The notes beneath the pieces were generated by a model. That model ran no database searches. It had not been told where the DNA came from and saw only the letters and a program-made list of their open reading frames with translations. The translations under genes were made by a program, and so were the position numbers. DNA of 64,000 nt, taken from assembly GCA_038373865.1 (NCBI GenBank), contig JAXGGA010001168.1:102220-166219 (forward strand). The letters are read 5' to 3'. Position 1 is the first letter of the stretch, and each line of letters starts with the position of its first letter. Shown here piece after piece: positions 10,740 to 23,429 of the stretch. Source of the DNA: Uloborus plumipes (lineage: Eukaryota > Arthropoda > Arachnida > Araneae > Uloboridae).

Positions 10740-13263
10740 CGATCGCGCCAAATAAACACGTACAATTTTTTAATACGAGAAAACCTATTAGAAGCGGATA
10801 TTTCATATTATGACCGAATGGTTACTTATACTCGAATATATCGAAACTTTTTTTTTTTCTTTTCGGGTTTCTCAGAAGGAAAACAGGATTATATTCCAGT
10901 AAATTACATAATATTGAATTACAGCTATTATTCTCATCCTATTTTTCCGAATAACTTTACTTTTTGAACAGTTTGCATTCACCTAAAACCAAAGTTGCTT
11001 TCTTTTGAAAAATATAGAAACATATAGAAACAGCTTTAACGAAAATAACGAAAACTTTTTGAACTTTTTACTCTTTAGCTATCAATCGTCAACCAACTTC
11101 TTTAACAAAAATTTTTGTACTAATATTTTTCAGAAATTACAGCGCCTGTAACAATAATGACTACGATATTGTATTGAGAAAGAAACATTATGACAAATTG
11201 CTTGAGAAATATTTCCTCAATTCACTTGTGCAGTATCCCTTACATCGTCCATTATTTGTCTACAGAAGATAGATTACTTTTCCGGATGCCACAGCAGACA
11301 AGGTAACCTTTTTTAACCTTTTTTTTTTTAACCTTTTTTTTTTTCTCGTGGAGAAATTTTTCTAATATGAAATTTCATTTTTATGTCAGTGTCTCCACTG
11401 AATTCATGAAAGTCCATTTAATACTTTGTAGTTCAGAAATCTTCAGAAAATTTTATTTCGAAATAATTCATCTGGTGGCGTGAAATAGCTTTATCATTGT
11501 CTCATAAAGTTGTTTACGAGTAACAGCTTTAAAATCTCACCCCCCCCCCCCCATCTGTCTCTTTTTCTTTTTTTTTTTGTGCACGTTCGTGCTTTCCGAA
11601 AAGTTAGGGCCCTGCTCCACATCAGCGGAAAACGCGACCGAAACCAAGGCTTTACTAGATAGCGTTTTGCCGAAACTGAAGGCACAAACCGAAAATCCAG
11701 GTACTTTCCTTTTTACGCGACGTAATCACTGCGTAATAGCAACGCCTCCTAAATACTTAGTATTTAGGAGGCGTTGGTAATAGAGGACCGAAAATTTTTG
11801 AATTTTGAATTTATCCAACAGCCAATAGAAATTCGTCGTGAGATGTAAACATTTCTAGCCTTGGCGGCGGAGTATAGCCGCCATTGTTATACTCCATGAA
11901 CGAAAGTGCATTTGGAAAATATTCAAAAGAGAAGTGAGAAAATATCCATTACTTAATGACAAAAGATCTAATGAAAAAAGCAAAATGGGGGCAACTAGCG
12001 AAATGCTCAAAATAAGTTTTCAGTTAAGGCTTTTAAAGTCCACTATCTCGTAATATGTAATCATGTCAACAATTCTTGTCCTTAGCGAGGTTTTTATTAT
12101 TTCATTCAAAACTCGGCGGGATTACGGGAATATAGTTTCTTGGCGAGATCCGAAATAAATAATGGTGCTTCGGCTGCTTTACATTGTAATGGAAGTTACA
12201 ATTTATGACATGCGTTACTGAGTTGTTGATTGCTTGGCGATATTGGAAATATATGTTTAATTCCGCTCGTGTATTTACTTATTTTAATTGAGCTTTAAAA
12301 AAAAATTTGACCTTTGGCTGAGTTATGGATTGCTTGGCGAGAATAAAACTAGCTAATGTTGTGTAATAAAGTTTTAGTGAAATGTTTTGTGTTTTGATAA
12401 ATACTTTCATTTTTTAAAATAGCAAATTTTTCAAGATTAGCGATAAATAATAGAGTGTGTAGGTTATTTTACGTATTAATGAATTTTTTAATTTATTTAA
12501 GTTATGGCTTGTGTATTTTATTTTTGACGGCGTATTCAAAAAATATTTGAATGCTTCATGGCTTTGAGGGTCTAATTTATTTGGCAAAGTAAGTAGGCAC
12601 TGATATATATATATTTTTAGGTACAATAACAGCCACAATTCATTTCGCAAAATATATAGTATAATTGCGAACGGTACGAAACATTATATACGCGTTTATT
12701 CAAAAAGATTAGCACCAAAGCCATTGCAAAATGTCCATTAAAATGTAAAAACTCAAAACAACAAATAATATATTCAATCATCAAATCAAATTTCATGTCA
12801 TTATGCTGCATTTGCTGTATTTTTCGCCAAAACATCTACTCAACGCTGAAGCTTTTTTTTTTCTTTTTGTCACCTTTAATGCTTATTATGTCTTCTTCAA
12901 CAGCAAAAAAAAGGCTATTTTTTTATTGAAATAAAAAAAACAACTTTTAAGATTTAAACAATAGAAAATAATTGCAATGCTTAGCGAAGTTCACAAAAAA
13001 TACTGAATGGGAATTTTATTGCAAGTTTGGTTTGTTTCCTCTAAATATATCCGTTTAAAGTGAAAATAAAAAATCGCCAAGTAAATAAAACAAGACTTGG
13101 CTCATAAAAAGCTTTATCATGATGGGTAATTCCATGCCAACAAAGTTAAATAACTATTAAAGTTCCGTTATTTGTTGCCAATCTTTCACCCAATCGTATT
13201 ATTTCGAATAATGCTTCATAATGAGGTATTTATCCCATTTGTAATCTAAATATCAAATATCCA
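10740..13263. other. No gene recognised
   Basis: AT-rich, with three AACCTTTTTT-type repeats at 11300-11345 and a C-run at 11540. A segment around 11605-11640 (GGGCCCTGCTCCACAT) recurs inverted near 13410-13432, suggesting the ends of an old element about 1.8 kb long. No protein family was recognised on either strand. Confidence 0.45.
11741..11775. repeat. Perfect short hairpin, 16-bp stem and 3-base loop
   Basis: AACGCCTCCTAAATAC, then TTA, then its exact complement. Perfect 16-bp arms with a 3-base loop can form a strong cruciform or RNA hairpin. No adjacent gene gives it a role. Confidence 0.9.
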
Positions 13264-14383
13264 ATGAGAATGTACGGATTATTATGCCCAGATGGCGCTT
13301 TTCTTTTCGGTGCAACATATTCTGCCCTAGTGGAGCACGAGTCCGACCGAAACGCAAAAGAAAACGAAAAAGAGTCATTTTACGTTTCTGCCTTATTTTT
13401 CTGCTTTACGTCAATGTGGAGCAGGGCCTTATTAATGTTTTTTTCTGTGCTATAAGCAACCCAGAAAAAAAAAGTATATGTCGCTGTCTAAGAGAAACAG
13501 AAAGATATCCACGCCTAAAAACAATAAGCTATCCTACTGCTGCTTTAAGGTGACGATAAGGAGCATGAAAATTTAAAACTTCTTGTTCAAAATATATAAA
13601 TTTAAAAAAAAATGTGAGTGATTTTCATTTTCCTTTGTCAAGAAAAAAAGCAATTTTTTTTTTCGATGATAAAAATTAAAAGGAGAAGGTCTGACAATTT
13701 CCTCAATAATAATGAAAAGATTATATACGTGTATCGAAAAAAACGTGTTCTCGAAGGTTTTTCTGAGCAGTTTTTTAAATTTTCTTAACAAGATCTAAAG
13801 TTTGCTTTGAAGGACTAAAGATTACTTAACAAGATGCAAAAATCTTAACCGTTGCATTTACTTGAAGGGACCGAAGAAGAAAAAGTGTTTGCTAATGATG
13901 TTGCAGCTTAAGCTACAGCAATCATTAGCTGCAAATATGCTTTGCTTGAAAAAAGGATAGAAAGAGATTTTAAAAAGAAAAATACGTTACATATTGTATT
14001 AGTGCGTGTTATGTTATAACTGACAATGCAGATATTAAACGCAATTTGAGAAGATATATTTTAAAACCTGAGCGTACAAAGCATATAAAATAATCCCACA
14101 ACACGAAAAATAAGCCCCATAAGTTTCGTACGAGGCACCAAAATACGCAAAACTTTATAAAAGTTATACATCAGAAGATAGGCAATTTTTGGTGATACAT
14201 ACCACTTTTTTTCCTGAAACAACGTATCATGCGTCAGTCAACATATATTTTTACAATATTTTCCAAACTGAATTACTTCAGTAACATCGCCACGGCTTCA
14301 CAGCTATCACTGACAGCAACTTTACTCCAGATTTAAGACACTTGGTTAAGTCAATTTTCCCATTTAATTTGTCTACTTCACTA
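13264..14383. other. No gene recognised
   Basis: The first 200 bp are less AT-rich and share the inverted GGCCCTGCTCCACAT-like block with 11.6 kb. The ORFs at 13264-13553 overlap each other in two frames and have no domain signature, so I do not call them. Confidence 0.45.
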
Positions 14384-14385
14384 TA

Positions 14386-14859
14386 CAGTAACCCCTCGTT
14401 ACATCGAGCCTCGCTATATCGCTCATTCGGATATATCGCACTTTTCCTCTGTCTCCCTAAAAGTTATATTTAAAAATATATATTGCTTCAGAAGGGGAAA
14501 AATTATAGTTCTCTTAAAGAGTAGTTTCTTCTTTTTGAAATCACTGGACAAAACTTATTTTCCATTTGTCTAAATTTATTGCTGCTTAAGCTGTAACTTT
14601 CAATTTATGTTCCACCATATAATGATTTTTTTCATTAAAAAAAATTGGTAAGCTAATTTTCTATTGTTTTTATGAAAAAAAGTGTCCAAAACTGATAATG
14701 AACTAATATTTTTGTCGAGTCAAATGACATTAATTTGTACGTTTATTGAATCTTTAATTTTTATTACCTCGGTTATATCGCGTTTTCGGATATACTGTCA
14801 TCCCCGCTTAATCGGGTTACAGGTGTCCCCCACAAGCGCAATATAACGAGGGGTTACTG
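14386..14859. mobile_element. pogo/Tigger-like MITE
   Basis: The ends are CAGTAACCCCTCGTTA and AACGAGGGGTTACTG, flanked by TA on both sides (14384-14385 and 14860-14861). The TA target duplication and the CAGT...CCTCG-type ends with internal TATATCGC motifs are characteristic of pogo/Tigger elements. At 474 bp with no coding content it is non-autonomous. Confidence 0.85.
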
Positions 14860-14861
14860 TA

Positions 14862-16088
14862 TTATATATCATTTTTACACCATTTTAAATAAATTTTCCG
14901 AATAAAAAAAATCATTACATTTCGTGTAATTAGGGTAAAAATTCTAATAAAAGAAGTCGTGGTCTTTTAGTTTTGTTCGTAGGGTTGCATTTGCGGCATT
15001 TTTGGGGCAGTATTTGAGGGGATAGCCATAGCTCTTGGTAGAATGGGCACGCTTACATAATGTGTTTACCGAACTCCCTAAATTCTTTAAAAATATTTTT
15101 TGAACGGGCCGGGGATTAACATAGCTTAATGCTGCCTGTTTAAATTTTGTTTCATGCAAGCAAGCACTGATAAGATTTCATTAACCTTTTTAATTAAACT
15201 AAGAGACCTGAAGGTTTTGCTTTTTTCTTTGTCCTTTTTTTCCAGGTAGCATTATCAAATTTTTTACGAGTTTATTCCTATATTTGCGTTCGAAATATTA
15301 TACAAAAATGAAATTAGAAAAATCTTGTTAACAAAACCATTAATTAAATTATTGTATTATTAACGGAGCCTTCCTTCTTATTGGTGAAATATAATTATTA
15401 TATTCAAAAACGAGGGACATGATAGTGAGTTTTTAATAACAGAGCCTTGCCGAACGTAATGGAAAAGAAGACACAGCGAGTAAAAATTAAGAATTAAGTT
15501 ATTTGCACATGGCGAAAAAAAATACAATTACGTTCATGCTTATTTGTGCGTCTTTGACTGTATTTAGGCTTGGCAAATATTTTACCAAACACTGCACAAA
15601 AACGCTGTCCAAAGTGATTTTTCATATGAGGTTCTACGGATTTTCGAACACAGTTTGCATAAAAAACATTCATAGAAAACTCAATAGTCTTTCGCTGGAG
15701 TATAATTAATTCCATTTATCTTTTAAATTTTTCTGTTGAAATAATTAAAAGTCTTAGCTGTAAAAATAAACTAATAAGTTCATATAAGAAATTTGAGAAA
15801 TTTGTCATGCATAATGATTCAAAATTGTCTTTACGTATTGTTTCATATGTTTTACTTTCGGTAGAATGCATTTATTACAAATTTTCACAATTAGCTCACG
15901 TTCTTTTTTTTTTTTCATAACAGATCATGTTCACTTTCTTCTTTTTTGGGCGTAGAATTTCATTTTGAATAAATCACAAATAGATATCTTTTTATGAGGG
16001 CAAGGGGAGGGGAATATACAATGCACACAACATTCAATTTCGAAGCGGTATGTATCCAAAACTATTGCAACAGTGAGGAATATGAAAA
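14862..16088. other. No gene recognised
   Basis: AT-rich sequence with small ORFs on both strands. I see no domain, splice-site pattern or RNA gene that I could defend. Confidence 0.5.
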
Positions 16089-16090
16089 TA

Positions 16091-17154
16091 CAATGAAACT
16101 CTGGGAACTCGACACGCGGATGACTCGATAACTTCGCTAAATCGACCTTAATTTTTGGGATGGTTGTGTGTAGTCCACTGTTTCACAATAATTTCAATGG
16201 GGGAAACCTCTTTCACTAGACACAAATTTACAAGAACCTATGTAAGTCGAGATCCACCATGGATTTATTCCTAATATGGCATTCAACAATGTCCTATTTA
16301 TTTTGTAATGTATTTTTCAAGTGAAAAATGGGAAAAACGAAATGAAGGAAAACTCATTTACTGAAACTAATTTTTATAACACGAATGGAAAGTACTAGTA
16401 AAAATGTGATACATAATAAGCTTTAATCAGGACCGTAACCAGACTTTAGTTTCGGGGAGGGTTTTACCAAACCTATTTCTTGTGAAGTCTATGCAGTCAA
16501 TAAAATTAGATTTCATGTTCTATACTCGGTTTATTTTTGTTACAATAGATGTTAAAAGGGTATTAATACGAAAAATGTAAAAAAAAGGAATATCAACAAT
16601 GAAGAGAAAAAAATCTAAATAGATGAGTTAACTCATATACGCGTATTCGAAGGAGTACTTTTGAAATTTCGGTGTTACGGGGGGGGGACACTTATAAGAT
16701 GCGTTAAATATAGTTTGGTACTTACAAATTTGAAGAATTTTGTTTTGTTTTTTTTATTTTTTATTTTTTTAGCGGTATTAAAAATTCGAAGGGAAAGATG
16801 TATTGTTGAGAAACTATATGGCTGCACTAAAAACAATATAAATAAATACTGCAGAAAAAACACTGAATTTGTACAATTATTCGATGATGACAAGTTGATT
16901 TTTCAAATGCAGTTTCAAAGTAAATAAGAAAATTAAAACAAATAGCAATAATGATTTTTTCAGTGACAAACTATGGAAAGTATTTTTGTGGTAGTTTTGA
17001 AAAATTTCGAAGGGAGGTTTGAATTCTATAAACCCACCCCTTAAATAGGGCCCTGGCTTTAATAATTAAAATTATGGAGCCTCGATAGGCTTACATCCGC
17101 TTAACTTGACACATTTTCGTGCTCCTTTGGAGTGTCGAGTTACCGAGTGTACAG
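16091..17154. mobile_element. Probable pogo-like MITE split by a hAT-like MITE
   Basis: The left end carries ACTCTGGGAACTCGACAC and the right end GTGTCGAGTTACCGAGTG. They are inverted with mismatches and have TA on both outer sides (16089-16090 and 17155-17156). The exact outer bases are uncertain. Removing the inserted 16428-17055 element and one copy of its duplication leaves about 430 bp, a normal MITE size. Confidence 0.5.
16428..17055 (+). mobile_element. hAT-like MITE family B, copy 1
   Basis: The ends CAGGACCGTAACCAG and AGGGCCCTG are flanked by a perfect 8-bp duplication GCTTTAAT (16420-16427 and 17056-17063). An 8-bp duplication with CAG...CTG ends fits hAT. Related copies are at 25561-26169, 26359-26993 and 39152-39804. 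The ORF at 16661-16927 is incidental and has no transposase motifs. Confidence 0.85.
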
Positions 17155-17331
17155 TATAATGCTCATTATATAGTAATAATGTTAAACTTTATGATTTCTT
17201 TGCTTGTAAAATTGAAATAAATCTATTGATTAGCACATATTTTACGACAACAATAATTTAATTTTAATCATGTTACACAACTGTCAGCATTCATCGTTCT
17301 CGCTAAGTTATATCACTCCCTCACTTAAGAA

Positions 17332-17420
17332 TAGTGATGTACCGAGTACTCGGTAAACACTCGGTACTCGGCTGAATTTTGATCAGGTACTTGACCAATA
17401 CCGAGTAGTTGTAAAAATTG
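17332..17420. repeat. Fragment resembling a hAT end
   Basis: TAGTGATGTACCGAGTACTC followed by repeated CTCGGTA words resembles the left end of hAT elements. I found no matching right end in the window. Confidence 0.4.
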
Positions 17421-17661
17421 GATCTTGTCCAACACGACAAAATTTCTGAAAATTTTTCAGTTTATGTATTCATGAAATACAACTGAATTCTATGTTTGAG
17501 TTTTTAAAGAAAGAAAAAAACACCACTTATAAATCGATTCAGGGTTAACCTTCAACTAGGTTACCACCTATTCCAGACTGATGAGTCTCAAATGAGAACA
17601 AAACTGCAGTCGAGGAATGATACGATCGAATTGGCAATGTATTACATGGACAGTACAAGTA

Positions 17662-18062
17662 CAGTACAGAACCTTTTATCCGGGAACCAAAATACCGGAA
17701 AACCAGAAAACCGGCAACATTTTGTCGATTTTTCCGCCACTTTTTAAAACACGCATTTTTGGCAATTTCTAAAAAGTTAGAGGTTTTTTTTTCTTTTGAA
17801 ATACCTGAATGAATATGAACGGTTTCTTCATAAATACCCATATAAGTGGCATATAGCTCAGAAATTTTTAATATCGTAATATCTATAAGCACTTCTGGAT
17901 CGTTTTCTCTTCAGATTTTAAGATGTATTACTATTTGTTATAGTAATTTGGGTTTTATAAACAATTGGCAAATATCGCTTCGTAGCGATCCAGAAAACCG
18001 GGAAATTCAGTTATCCGGGATAGCTGTGGTCCCAAACATCCCGGATAATTGGTTCTCTACTG
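17662..18062. mobile_element. pogo/Tigger-like MITE
   Basis: CAGTACAGAACCTTTTATCC at the left and GGATAATTGGTTCTCTACTG at the right are imperfect inverted repeats. TA flanks both sides (17660-17661 and 18063-18064). Both subterminal parts carry CCGGGAA/CCGGAA words. It is 401 bp and non-coding. Confidence 0.8.
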
Positions 18063-18064
18063 TA

Positions 18065-18690
18065 CATGCTTGCGTAACTTTAGCGTGACAAAAGAGGGTG
18101 GTCGGTCAAAGTGATATGTGACACTTCATATCAGAGAAAGAAACGGAGAGGCGAAATGTAGAAAAAAAAGTGTGCCACCATTTGTAGACAGCCCCTTATT
18201 AGAGGTAAAAATATTACCTCTGTAGGAAAGTCAGGAAGTAATTATTATAATGTGTCCTCGCTTCACAGTAACGAAAAGCGATATTTCTCTCATTATTCTG
18301 TAGAAATTAACCATTATTATTGCATATTAGGAAATTAAATAACACATATAGATGCGTAAACGTCAACCAAAAATCAATATGTCTTCCTTCTGTTACGATA
18401 GTATCCAACCGGGCTTTATGTGAAAGCAGCAAATGTGTTCTATTGATTGCTTAAATATTAGGAAGTAATGCTTTCTCACCCACTTAATAACGAATAAAGA
18501 AAACATTATCAGTAATAACAAAACATGAAGTAGTTTTGCGCATAAATAATGAATACATCTTTTTTTTTTTTTTTTTTTTTATTATTTAACTCAGCACGAA
18601 TTATGTACTACTTTTGAAAGGCATCAGATAAAAATAACGATTACAAATGGTTAGAGGAATTTTTAGAATCATTTTTTTTTTCTGAAATAT
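18065..18690. other. No gene recognised; T-run at 18560-18580
   Basis: AT-rich DNA with a 21-base T-run. The word AAAGTGATATGTGACA at about 18100 resembles the repeat at 18694-18947. Confidence 0.5.
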
Positions 18691-18693
18691 TTG

Positions 18694-18947
18694 AAGGGGC
18701 AAGTGGATAAAGGTGATATGTGACATTTAAATTTCGCCGATTTACACAAATTCAAATTAGTGTGTGTTCAATTGTGTTAACTCACAAACACAATTGAAGG
18801 GGCAAGTGAATAAAGGTGATATGTGACAATTTTTTAAATTTCTAGAAAAAGCTTTCAAAAAAAATTATTACCTAATCACCTTCATCTATGGTAGAAAGTG
18901 TGTTTTTCCAAAATTGTCACATATCACCTTTATCCACTTGCCCCTTC
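18694..18947. repeat. Inverted repeat with a duplicated left arm
   Basis: GAAGGGGCAAGTGGATAAAG followed by GTGATATGTGACA occurs at 18694 and, as a direct copy, at 18796. Its reverse complement is at 18914-18947. This looks like a small MITE whose left end is duplicated. The boundary duplication was not resolved. Confidence 0.7.
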
Positions 18948-19195
18948 ATTTTTTCAGCTCGTCTTCTGTCAAAAACAATTAACCCTTTGGAGACTATATT
19001 TCTTTTCGACTTTCTGTAAACTGAATTTTGGGAAGCGAAAGTGAAGCGATTTCACGACTGGTGATAATTTATAACTTGCAATTGGAGTGCTTCTGTCGGA
19101 TTGGCTTTAAAAGCGGCATTCATGTAATTTATGTTTTAAAATTAGAAATTTGAAACTGCAAAAGTAATATTAGTATATGGGGGGGGGGGAGTACC

Positions 19196-19349
19196 TTATA
19201 TCTGTACCTCAGAACCAGACTAACGTAAGTCCATTTTCGTCATTTTTCGGTAGAGGGGAAACACGATTGTCGAATACATCGTTTTTCCCCTCTACTGAAA
19301 AATGACGAAAATGGACTTACGTTAGTCTGGTTCTGAGGTACAGATATAA
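19196..19349. repeat. Long near-perfect palindrome, 66-bp arms
   Basis: The arms 19196-19261 and 19284-19349 are reverse complements with about one mismatch. The spacer of about 22 bp contains CGATTGTCGAATACATCG. The right arm runs into a fragment of repeat C, so the left arm may be an inverted copy of the edge of that fragment. Confidence 0.85.
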
Positions 19350-19590
19350 ATCCGCAATTTGTGTCAGATCTTTGCTAAATTTGGCACAGAAATCCTTTGA
19401 ATCCCTTCTTGATGCGCAAGAATTCATATAAAGGGTTTCGCCTCCAATGAGGATTACTTTCTCCAGAAAATCACAGAATCTGTGATATGGAATCTTTATG
19501 CCAATAATAACAACAGCTGATTTTTTGGAATTTGAAAACAAAATCCAAAGAGGTCTAAAAGTAACTTTCGATAGATAAAATTGCACATTT
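19325..19590 (-). repeat. Fragment of dispersed repeat C
   Basis: Read on the minus strand it matches the 3' half of the repeats at 30465-30934 and 59924-60362: the tract with AATTC...GCGCATCAAGAAGG, AAATTTAGCAAAGATCTGAC-like and GGATTTATATCTGTA. No coding content. Confidence 0.5.
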
Positions 19591-21320
19591 TACATGTTAG
19601 AGGAAAATTTTACACTATTTTTTTATTATTTAATTTAATCCTTATTATTGATACAACTTTTATTTTGGAGGTATACCGTACAATGGCGAACAAGATATCT
19701 AGCTTTTTATTTAATAAAAGAATAGTGGGGTTTTTTTTCAAAGAATCATGCTTCATTAGTACGCGACTAATGTTCAGCTGAATATTAAAGACATGGTATT
19801 TGCTAGAATGCTTAACAAGATGTGCGGTTAAAACATCGAATCTGTAGTTAAAACAAATCATTAGTTTCCTTGTAGTTCTCATCCATCAATCACTTTCCTC
19901 TAAAATCAGCTCTAAGGGGGGGTTGAAACTTCATCGTTAAGTCCATGTTATCTTTGACATTCCAAGACTATTATAGGATTAGTTTCGAGCTTATCTTCCG
20001 CGTCCGAATTGCAACTAATCCAACACTTTCTCATAATTAGTAATTGAAAGAGCTTTAAAGTTCATCGCCGGTTAATGAAAACAATGTGCTTTCGAATCAG
20101 TCTGAAGAAAAAACACAACTGGTCAAAAGAATTGGTAAGTTTGAGAAATCTAAAATTTTCACAAGATAAGCTCAGAAGTATACTAATTTTTCAATTGAAC
20201 TGATCTTAAAGGGAAAAATGCAGTAAAGACTTGTAAAAACAGCAATAATTATAGTTTGGCATCACGAATAATCGAAAAAGGTGTTTCAACCTATTGTTGA
20301 TTACACGTCTGTCAGAAAGGTTGCTGTAATTAAGGCTAAAGACTGCTAAAATCATTTAAAATATTTTTTGGTTTAAATGCGCAGATTTATTTTCCTTTCT
20401 TTTGAAAGGATCTTGAAATTGCTTCTTTATTTCATTTTATTTCGAGGGAACCGAAATGTATTCCAATTTCTGATATCCTGAGCTTTTTTTCTATGCTATT
20501 TTTCAGTAACTAAATATTTATTTTGCGCAAACTATATGTCTTGCTTTTAACTTATTTAATGTATTGAAATCAAGAAGTTAACAAAATACATCCTTATTTG
20601 CTCTATTCCTATTAATACCTGCTATATTTTTCAGTCTTATTCCGATAGTATTTAATTTTGTTTTTCAATTTAAATAATTTTCTCTAACTTCGATAAATTA
20701 TATATATTTCATGGATTTTCCATTTATTTGTGTATAATTGAGTGTGCGTGTGCGTTGTTTACACAAAATCATTTTTGAAGGGTTTGAAAATAAGTTTGGT
20801 GTCTTCATTAATCGGTCTTTGAAAACAATCGTTTTAATTATAAAGAATAGGTGTAATTACAGAAGAAGCACAAAATAAAATAATAACTCTAAAACTCATT
20901 CTTTCAGCCATTTCAAGACGAAAATACCTTTGCTTATATTAAAAATACAAAAAACATTTTGTGAACTCTTTAATACAAATTCAAAAGTGTAGGAGGAATC
21001 TCCGTGGCTCTGTACTTAAAGCTTCACTTCGTGTGCTGAAATTCGTGCGTTCTATTTCCTAACAGTTATTTCTGCTCGGTGCTAGAAATCTTTCTCGGGA
21101 TTCCTTGTGCGTAATAAGTAAAGAAGTTTAACGTCTCGTGGCAATGGCACAAAATCTTCCCGTAGTACAGAGTTTGGCGTAATGATTGACACGATATATA
21201 AAGAGACAGAACTTCGAAACAAATATTAAAACAAACATTACATTAACAAAAAATTGTTGAAAAATGAAAAATGTATGCTATTTTTCATACCATTCATGTC
21301 ATTAAATGGTTTTGAACATG
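19591..21320. other. No gene recognised
   Basis: AT-rich DNA with overlapping small ORFs on both strands at 19.6-19.9 kb that lack recognisable domains. I see no RNA gene. Confidence 0.5.
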
Positions 21321-22100
21321 ATACCATAGGGCCATTCCATGAAAAGTGAAACCAATTGGTCAAAAATTCATATTGAAGTTATGTTGTTATGTTATACATC
21401 ATTTTAAAGCTTAAGATGTATATTTTAAGAATCCTGCATTGGTTTTTTGGCGACAGTTAGAATAATACTTGTTTTTTTAGTTGGAAGTACGGATATTCAC
21501 GAACTTGTAAAAATCAGAAAAAAGAACACATTTTCAAATGCATATTTCTCATCGAAAAATAAAAACAAAAATAACTACTTGTAGCACAATTTTAACTACT
21601 AAGACGATACTATAATAATATGCATTTATTAATTTCTTTAAAATTGATCTAAATGGTGTAATTGAAGTTTGAAAAAAAGAAGTTTGATGTTTCGTCTGTA
21701 ACAAAAAAGAAGCAAAAGTTGTCCTTACGTCCTAAAAAATCAAAATTAAAAAAAACCCTTATCGGTCCTTTTGGCAAATTCTTAGAGTAAGTGCCCACCA
21801 TAGTTAAAAATATTGCAACTGATTTAGTTTTTAAATTAATGCTGTTACAGACGTAACATTTCGGACATAACAAATGGCTCTATGTTACGTCCGTAGCAAA
21901 AGTAAATTTCCAATTAAATAGGTAAAAAGCATAGGATGAGCAATACATGTATATAGCATAATATGGTACGTGTACTAAAGTTTCTGGTATTCTGATTTTG
22001 AAATTTTTAATTATGTCGGCATGTAATTGAAATTTATTTCTTAAGATTAATAAAATACACATATGGTATAACTGATTATAATTTATACCTCAACTGGCAT

Positions 22101-22459
22101 TTTTTTGCTACGTCACATGGAAAGGGAGCTGTGGATGGAGTTGGGGGTATGGTCAAGCACCAGGTTTGGCAGAAAGTAAGATCAAGAACAGCATTTTTCA
22201 ACGACGCTCTTCCTTTTTTCAGTGTGCAAACTCCATTGCAGAAAAAGTTAAAATTATTTATATGCCCCAGGAAAATGTTTTAAAGCTGACGCCAAAATTG
22301 GAAGAACGGTGGGCTAACATCGCGAATTTGCCAAAAGCCCGCGAAATGCATTGTTTTCGAACAGCCGTTCGAATTTCGAGAACGTCGGACGAAAAAGGAC
22401 ACATTTTTTCATTCAAAAAAAAAATACCAAAATTGACCAACTGTCACCAAGAAGGTTAA
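22101..22459 (+). pseudogene. Transposon-borne HGKG-type gene remnant, one frameshift
   Basis: Reading from 22101 gives FFATSHGKGAVDGVGG followed by a basic stretch (VKHQVWQKVRSRT). After a frame change in the T-run near 22210-22222 the frame continues through FFQCANSIAEKVKI, ending with KLEERWANIANLPKAREMHC and a tail to the stop at 22459. I recognise the HGKG-x-DG-x-GG-x-VK pattern from unclassified transposon-associated proteins in animal genomes. I recall this from memory and cannot check it. The conserved position of the motif in the middle of an inverted-repeat element supports a transposase origin. The part upstream of FFATSHGKG is missing or unrecognisable, so only a C-terminal portion remains. 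A 48-base T-run follows 100 bp downstream. It is not functional as it stands. Confidence 0.6.
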
Positions 22460-22564
22460 ATTTTAGTTTGGTACTAGAGTATTCTGCTATATCATCCAAC
22501 ATTTTCAGATTTTTAAGTTCTCCTAAGACCAATCACTGATTCCAGGGAGGAATTTACTTTCCCC

Positions 22565-22565
<1 letters not shown>

Positions 22566-22613
<48 letters not shown>
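22566..22613. repeat. T48 homopolymer
   Basis: Uninterrupted T-run of about 48 bases. The exact length may be affected by sequencing error. Confidence 0.95.
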
Positions 22614-22614
<1 letters not shown>

Positions 22615-23429
22615 TAGCAGCCCCATTATGCATTAATTTTAAGAATACAAATAAATAAATTTGTGTGAAGTCCCTTCTAAACTTTTCTTGTGTCAATCTT
22701 TCTTGGAAATAATTGTCTTAAGATGAATTAGTTTATTGTTACATATTGACATATCGGCATATGCTCTCAACTCCCCAAGACTTACCCAAATTTTCTAAAA
22801 CTGTTACAGTATAACTTAAAATATTCAAATAATGTATTAATTAATGCTACTGTATTGTTTTAGCACAAAAATCTTTGTTTATTCCTGCTTTAAAATACTG
22901 TTTTCTACTTTCAAATCAGAGATGTTACGTCTGTAACACCACTTTGTTTCGTCCGTAACAAGTTTATGAATTTTTTTCACAAATTCGGCAGTCAAAATCC
23001 ACACAATCTTTATGGTTTTAGAAAGCTTGAAGTCTCTAGAACACGTATTAAAAAAAAAAAGTTCAAAATTTCCGTATAATTCAGAGGAATATTGTAAGTT
23101 GTATGACATAGTCGAGTTTTTGCTGTTTTGTGAATTACGTCTGTAACAGGCAGTTTTTAATTTCTGTATTTTTTTGTAATTAAGCAATCTACACGCTAAT
23201 TTAATGTAGCATAAACATCATCAAGTTACACTACAGGAAAAAAAATTGAAGACTTTCATCAGCCCAAACCAGAATTATTTGTGTTCAAAGTCTGCGATTG
23301 TTACGTCTGTAACGGTGGAATCGCCCCATAGTGATGGTCGCCATCATGAGCAGCGCTTTTCTCCAGATGTCGAATAAAAGCTTCCACCATTCCATCAACA
23401 CGTTCAACGGGATCTCCTCCACAGGTGTA

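Larger units (their letters stand above)
21328..23330. mobile_element. Decayed DNA transposon with GTTACGTCTGTAAC motifs
   Basis: The left end ATAGGGCCATTCCATG and the right end GTGGAATCGCCCCATAG are imperfect inverted repeats about 2 kb apart. The motif GTTACGTCTGTAAC or variants recurs (about 21692, 21850, 21884, 22924, 22948, 23136 and 23301), mostly in the subterminal thirds. This is the usual pattern for transposase-binding subterminal repeats. The centre holds a recognisable gene remnant (22101-22459). Exact ends and the target duplication were not resolved. Confidence 0.6.

Noticed and set aside
11741..11775. Bacterial-type intrinsic terminator
   Set aside because: The hairpin is perfect but no gene precedes it and the context is eukaryotic repeat DNA.
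21649..23187. Minus-strand ORFs sharing VTDET-like words as a repeated protein motif
   Set aside because: The shared residues come from translating the repeated DNA word GTTACAGACGAAAC or GTTACGTCTGTAAC in whichever frame it falls.
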